From Chloroflexota bacterium (GTDB taxonomy: Bacteria > Chloroflexota > Dehalococcoidia > Lucifugimonadales > UBA3495), in NCBI GenBank assembly GCA_028874075.1, contig JAPPLU010000068.1, forward strand, positions 90,211 to 154,210: DNA of 64,000 nt, given 5' to 3'. Positions 63,147 through 64,000 of this stretch are shown in pieces (position 1 is the stretch's first letter; the number at the start of each line of letters is the position of its first letter). The notes below the pieces were generated by a model. The model saw only the letters and a program-made list of their open reading frames with translations, was not told the origin of the DNA and did not search any database. The translations under genes were made by a program, and so were the position numbers.

Positions 63147-63980
63147 ATGGACCTTCTGAAGGGCGTTCGGGTCCTGGAGTTAGGAGGCCACACCTCGGCG
63201 CCCTTCTGCTCGCGCTTGCTTGCGGACTACGGCGCCGAGGTCATCAAGATCGAGTCTCCCGGCACCGGCGACCCCTGTCGCCGCAAGGGTCCCTTTGCAG
63301 GTGACGACCCTCATCACGAGAAGAGCCTTCCCTTTCTCTATCTCAATACCAACAAACGGGGCATCACCCTAGACGTTTCCTGTGCCACAGGTCAAGGAGT
63401 CCTGCAGCAGTTGGCGGCAGACGCGGACATCCTGGTGCAGAATTTCAGCCCCCGGGATTCTGAAAGCCTTGGCCTGGACTACTCCAACCTGTCTGCAGTT
63501 AACTCCGAAATCGTCGCAGTCTCCATAACCCCCTTCGGCTTGAGTGGGCCACTAAGGGATCGTCCGGCCACCGACATAGAGGTTTTCGCATACAGCGGGC
63601 ACCTCTACCATTCGGGGGATTCCGATCGCGAACCACTGCGGAACGTCCTGGACCAGTCCTGGTACGTGGCCGGCGTTAATGCCGCCACCGCTACGATGAC
63701 CGCCCTCTTCCAGCGTCTGTTCACAGGCGCCGGGCAGCAGGTAGAGGTGGCTGCTGCCGAGTGCCTGGCCGCCCACATGGTGCAGGCAGTCCCATATTAC
63801 GACTACATGGGAGCAATAAAGGGACGGCGACCGGTGCGGGGTTCGGGTTTCGAGGAGTTGATGCCGGCGAGAGACGGTTACGTAGTCCCTTCGGTACAGG
63901 GTTCCCAGCCCTGGGCAGTGGTAGCCGACCTGATAGGACTTCAAGAGCTCAGCAACTGTCTTGAATGTCAAGGGTTTTGA
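63147..63980 (+). CDS. CaiB/BaiF-family CoA-transferase, early stop
   Basis: Class III CoA-transferase. The N-terminus MDLLKGVRVLELGGHTSAPFC..., ADYGAEVIKIESPGTGDPCRR, LNTNKRGITLD and ADILVQNFSPRD are hallmarks. At 277 residues it is over 100 residues shorter than the family, stopping in ELSNCLECQGF just where homologues go on (about the start of the second domain). It may be frameshifted with the remainder beyond the window, or truncated. It starts 3 bases after the MaoC-like gene. Family call certain; completeness doubtful. Confidence 0.8.
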   Translation: MDLLKGVRVLELGGHTSAPFCSRLLADYGAEVIKIESPGTGDPCRRKGPFAGDDPHHEKSLPFLYLNTNKRGITLDVSCATGQGVLQQLAADADILVQNFSPRDSESLGLDYSNLSAVNSEIVAVSITPFGLSGPLRDRPATDIEVFAYSGHLYHSGDSDREPLRNVLDQSWYVAGVNAATATMTALFQRLFTGAGQQVEVAAAECLAAHMVQAVPYYDYMGAIKGRRPVRGSGFEELMPARDGYVVPSVQGSQPWAVVADLIGLQELSNCLECQGF

Positions 63981-64000
63981 TCATATTTAGGCGAGAATAT

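Overview
The window is bacterial chromosome of roughly 58% G+C. One tRNA, housekeeping genes (ileS, mutM, mfd, ffh, proA, proB, thiD) and no phage or plasmid genes mark it as chromosomal. The thermus/actinobacterium-like type-2 IleRS, the PPOX and LLM flavin families, and the many degradative families (HpaB-like oxygenase, GMC oxidase, acetolactate-synthase-like TPP enzymes, CaiB CoA-transferase, extradiol and cupin dioxygenases, amidohydrolases) fit an uncultured Chloroflexota of the Dehalococcoidia/SAR202 type. This placement is inference from family content; no rRNA is present.

Layout. 0.1-8 kb: thiD, ileS, mutM, then a long fusion protein joining a DapA-type aldolase, an MfnB-type furan-ring synthase and a TusA-like domain, behind a good promoter and a structured leader. 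8-21.5 kb: small conserved proteins, an SbcC-type ATPase, ffh, a repair trio (alkA-like, thpR, mug-like), a split transketolase and proB-proA. 21.5-26.5 kb: mfd, a TlpA-like lipoprotein and tRNA-Pro(CGG). 26.7-36.9 kb: an envelope-oriented block with a cryptic transglutaminase-fold protein, a divergent SecA paralogue, a lipoprotein with a Ser/Arg-rich tail, an unknown acidic protein, DUF350 and DUF4178 proteins, a 55-residue membrane peptide, PspA and PspAA. 36.9-41 kb: NspC-like decarboxylase with DUF3326, NIPSNAP and metallo-beta-lactamase-fold proteins.

41.6-64 kb is a catabolic island of mostly single-gene units read in alternating directions: HpaB-like oxygenase, UdgB, LLM oxidoreductase, two TPP enzymes, GMC oxidoreductase, PAC2 protein, M24 peptidase-like protein, RidA, YtcJ-like amidohydrolase, cupin dioxygenase, LigB-like dioxygenase, MaoC-like dehydratase and a CaiB transferase that stops early. 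Several units are closed by perfect-stem terminators. Two genes here carry in-frame stops with no frameshift: a DUF7309/DUF6930-type gene with three, and an ABC substrate-binding-protein gene with a single TGA.

The non-coding DNA also has structure. A 10-bp tandem motif (GGGACAGAAT type) followed by a CTATTC/AAAAATT tail occurs at five separate places; two same-orientation copies flank a 131-codon unknown gene. One copy abuts a REP-like sequence.

The observations I would follow first are the DapA-MfnB-TusA fusion, the SecA2/transglutaminase/Psp envelope block, the 10-bp repeat family, and the single in-frame TGA in an otherwise intact binding-protein gene.
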